From: a virus
Length of the DNA: 21,450 nucleotides
Strand: one strand, 5' to 3'
Virus record (IMG/VR): IMGVR_UViG_3300026116_000106
Coordinates: 1 to 21,450 of that record
Under the pieces are notes generated by a model, which was not told the DNA's origin, ran no database searches, and saw only the letters and a list, made by a program, of their open reading frames with translations. A program made the translations under genes and the position numbers. Below, in pieces: positions 20,217 to 21,450 of the stretch (the stretch's first letter is position 1; each line of letters starts with the position of its first letter).

Positions 20217-21275
20217 TTACGGTGCGGCCGCATAGGAGGCGAGAACGATGGTCCCGAAGTCGGCGGAGTTGAAAACCGTCTTCTTCAGGCCAGCGATCAT
20301 GCCGCCAGCGACGCCCAGCTGATTGCCGTAGTCGAACAGCTGCTCGACCCAATTCGGCGTGGTGATCTCCTCCTTCTGGCCCACCGCGAATACGCCAGCC
20401 TGTGCGCCGGCCATGAAGGCACGACGAGTGTTGGCGATCGGGGCGCCCGCATTCACGCACTGCGGAACACGGAAGGCTTCATGGAGGACGACGTTGTTGT
20501 AGACGCCGAGAGCGCCCGTAAAGATCGGGTTCTCTTCAACGTCACCACCGGTCATCGCGGCCTTCTGGATATCCAGCCACTGCCCGGTCGAGGTCGAGGT
20601 GCGCAGCGAGTACACCTGATAGGGGTGCAGGAACGCCACGTACATCGGGGAGCCCGAGACGTTGATCGGTCGAATGACCGGGGTCAGCGTCTTGGCCGTC
20701 GCAACACCACGATCGATCATGCCGAGCGTGAAGGTGTTGGTGCTGCCGAGCGAGCTTTCGGCGCCGTTGCTCTGGCCCTGCACGAGAAGCTGTGCAGTCG
20801 TCGGAGCGATGGCCGCCTGGAGGCCGGTGTAGAGGTTGCGAGTCTCCGCCGTGTTGCCCGCCAGCTGGTTCATAAACCAGTAGTCGATGCGGCCGGCGAA
20901 CCAGTCCCGCAGACCCATCATCGCCTCTTCGCGGACGCTGAATGGAATGCGCTGCTCGGACATCTTGCCGGCAGAGCGGACAGCGTTGCGGATCTGGTCG
21001 ATGAAGAGGTTGTCGGAATAGGTGACAAGCGCCTCTTCGTTGCCCTCCAGCGTGCCGTCGCCCTGCACGCCATCACCGGACAGCTGCATACGCAGGCCGA
21101 TAGTGACGCGGTCGCCGGGACCCTTGGAGGTTTCGTTCTTCACCTGGCAGAGCGAATCATCGCTCTCGCCCATGAACTTGTAGGCAAACGTGGCCTTCAG
21201 CGCTTCACGGAAAAGGCGCTTGGACCACAGCTTGACTGCAAGGGCGTTGTTAACGCCATAGCTAGTCGTTGCCAT
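20217..21275 (-). CDS. major capsid protein, N4-gp56 family
   Basis: The 352-residue protein matches the N4-gp56 capsid family throughout: TSYGVNNALAVKLWSKRLFR at the start, GPGDRVTIGLRMQLSGDG with DGTLEGNEEALVTYSDN (about residues 53-88), and the very characteristic IRNAVRSAGKMSEQRIPFSV, then REEAMMGLRDWFAGRID. The C-terminal half has PMYVAFLHPYQVYSLR, FTGALGVYNNVVLHEAFRVP and AFMAGAQAGVFAVGQK. It assembles the icosahedral shell. The length is normal and the sequence uninterrupted. The ribosome binding site is weak (AGG some 12 bases upstream), but a leader of ~120 bases with a promoter lies before it. This is the most secure identification in the window. Confidence 0.92.
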   Translation of the reverse strand: MATTSYGVNNALAVKLWSKRLFREALKATFAYKFMGESDDSLCQVKNETSKGPGDRVTIGLRMQLSGDGVQGDGTLEGNEEALVTYSDNLFIDQIRNAVRSAGKMSEQRIPFSVREEAMMGLRDWFAGRIDYWFMNQLAGNTAETRNLYTGLQAAIAPTTAQLLVQGQSNGAESSLGSTNTFTLGMIDRGVATAKTLTPVIRPINVSGSPMYVAFLHPYQVYSLRTSTSTGQWLDIQKAAMTGGDVEENPIFTGALGVYNNVVLHEAFRVPQCVNAGAPIANTRRAFMAGAQAGVFAVGQKEEITTPNWVEQLFDYGNQLGVAGGMIAGLKKTVFNSADFGTIVLASYAAAP

Positions 21276-21400
21276 TGGATGTTGGACCTATGATGCGATT
21301 GAGGGTGCTGTGGCTTGCGCCAAGCCCTGCGGTATCGCCGTCAGGTCCGCGAAATCCCGGCTGCCGAGCGGGATGAGGCCGAAGCTACTAATGTAGCGCC
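21276..21400 (-). other. leader region of the capsid gene
   Basis: These bases lie between the promoter candidate and the capsid ATG and hold no gene. In the transcribed strand GGCTTG and CAAGCC (21312-21326) form a six-base stem with a three-base loop. No T-tract follows. The hairpin could stabilise the abundant capsid message. Confidence 0.35.
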
Positions 21401-21402
21401 AC

Positions 21403-21432
21403 TATAAATGCATAAGTGGCCGCTTATGTCAA
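21403..21432 (-). promoter_or_regulatory. sigma-70-like promoter upstream of the capsid gene
   Basis: Read on the minus strand, a consensus -35 TTGACA (21432-21427) is followed after 18 bases by TTTATA (21408-21403), with TATAGT two bases further as an alternative -10. It points at the capsid gene and would start transcripts near 21395. It is the best promoter match found in the window. Confidence 0.5.
21411..21428. repeat. 18-bp palindrome inside the promoter (operator candidate)
   Basis: CATAAG and CTTATG flank a GGCC core, giving an imperfect dyad with 16 of 18 positions symmetric. It fills the spacer between the -35 and -10 hexamers of the capsid promoter, the classical place for a repressor or activator operator. 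No second copy was noticed in the window. Confidence 0.5.
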
Positions 21433-21450
21433 ATCATAAACCGGATCGGC

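Noticed and set aside
20058-21293. 411-codon plus-strand frame antisense to the capsid gene
   Set aside because: It is a by-product of GC-rich codon bias on the opposite strand. The minus strand encodes an unmistakable capsid protein; the antisense translation is Arg/His/Val-rich with no recognisable motif.

Overview
The window is a stretch of a tailed-phage (podovirus-like) genome or prophage. The best anchor is the major capsid protein at the right end, which has the hallmarks of the N4-gp56 capsid family. Leftward of it, on the minus strand, lie the usual head, connector, tail-hub and ejection-protein genes. The GC-rich composition, strong ATGA/TAATG overlaps, the DUF551-type and 'VERVARAI/AIEAM' small proteins, and a secreted Cys-rich protein resembling rhizobial hypotheticals point to an alphaproteobacterial, probably Hyphomicrobiales, host; this host call is inference. 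No terminase, portal, replication, integrase or tRNA gene is visible, so free phage versus prophage cannot be decided here.

Layout. (1) 1-2926, plus strand: a run of small, poorly known early-type genes, including two cysteine-rich zinc-ribbon-like proteins (one apparently frameshifted), a DUF551-like protein and a free-standing HNH endonuclease. (2) 2927-3078: convergence zone. (3) 3079-6310, minus strand: three small genes, a metallophosphoesterase with an N-terminal helix-turn-helix, a secreted Cys-rich protein, and two related HNH-AP2 homing endonuclease cassettes. (4) 6409-8570, minus: a lysis-like module with a coiled-coil/TM protein, a lysozyme-like protein, a 59-residue holin-like protein, a papain-like C1 peptidase and a lipoprotein. 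(5) 8567-11541, minus: tail fibre and accessory genes, interrupted by a plus-strand zinc-ribbon gene. (6) 11531-12456: an HNH endonuclease and a divergently oriented small membrane protein. (7) 12409-21275, minus: two large ejection-type proteins, a Q/N-rich virion protein, a GNAT-like protein, a tail-hub protein, a head-tail adaptor, a probable decoration protein and the capsid protein, with a promoter and an overlapping palindrome upstream at 21401-21432.

The late genes form a nearly continuous minus-strand unit in which most stop and start codons overlap, implying translational coupling. Selfish HNH genes and reverse-oriented morons are inserted at gene borders.

The most notable signal is a pair of 42-nt elements at 4221-4262 and 6337-6378. 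They lie just upstream of the two HNH-AP2 genes and fold, in the transcribed strand, into the same long hairpin with compensatory base changes. Each is followed by a second small hairpin around the ribosome binding site. Each cassette also ends with codons that supply the ribosome binding site and ATG of the next gene. Together this looks like a self-contained mobile endonuclease unit with a structured RNA leader.
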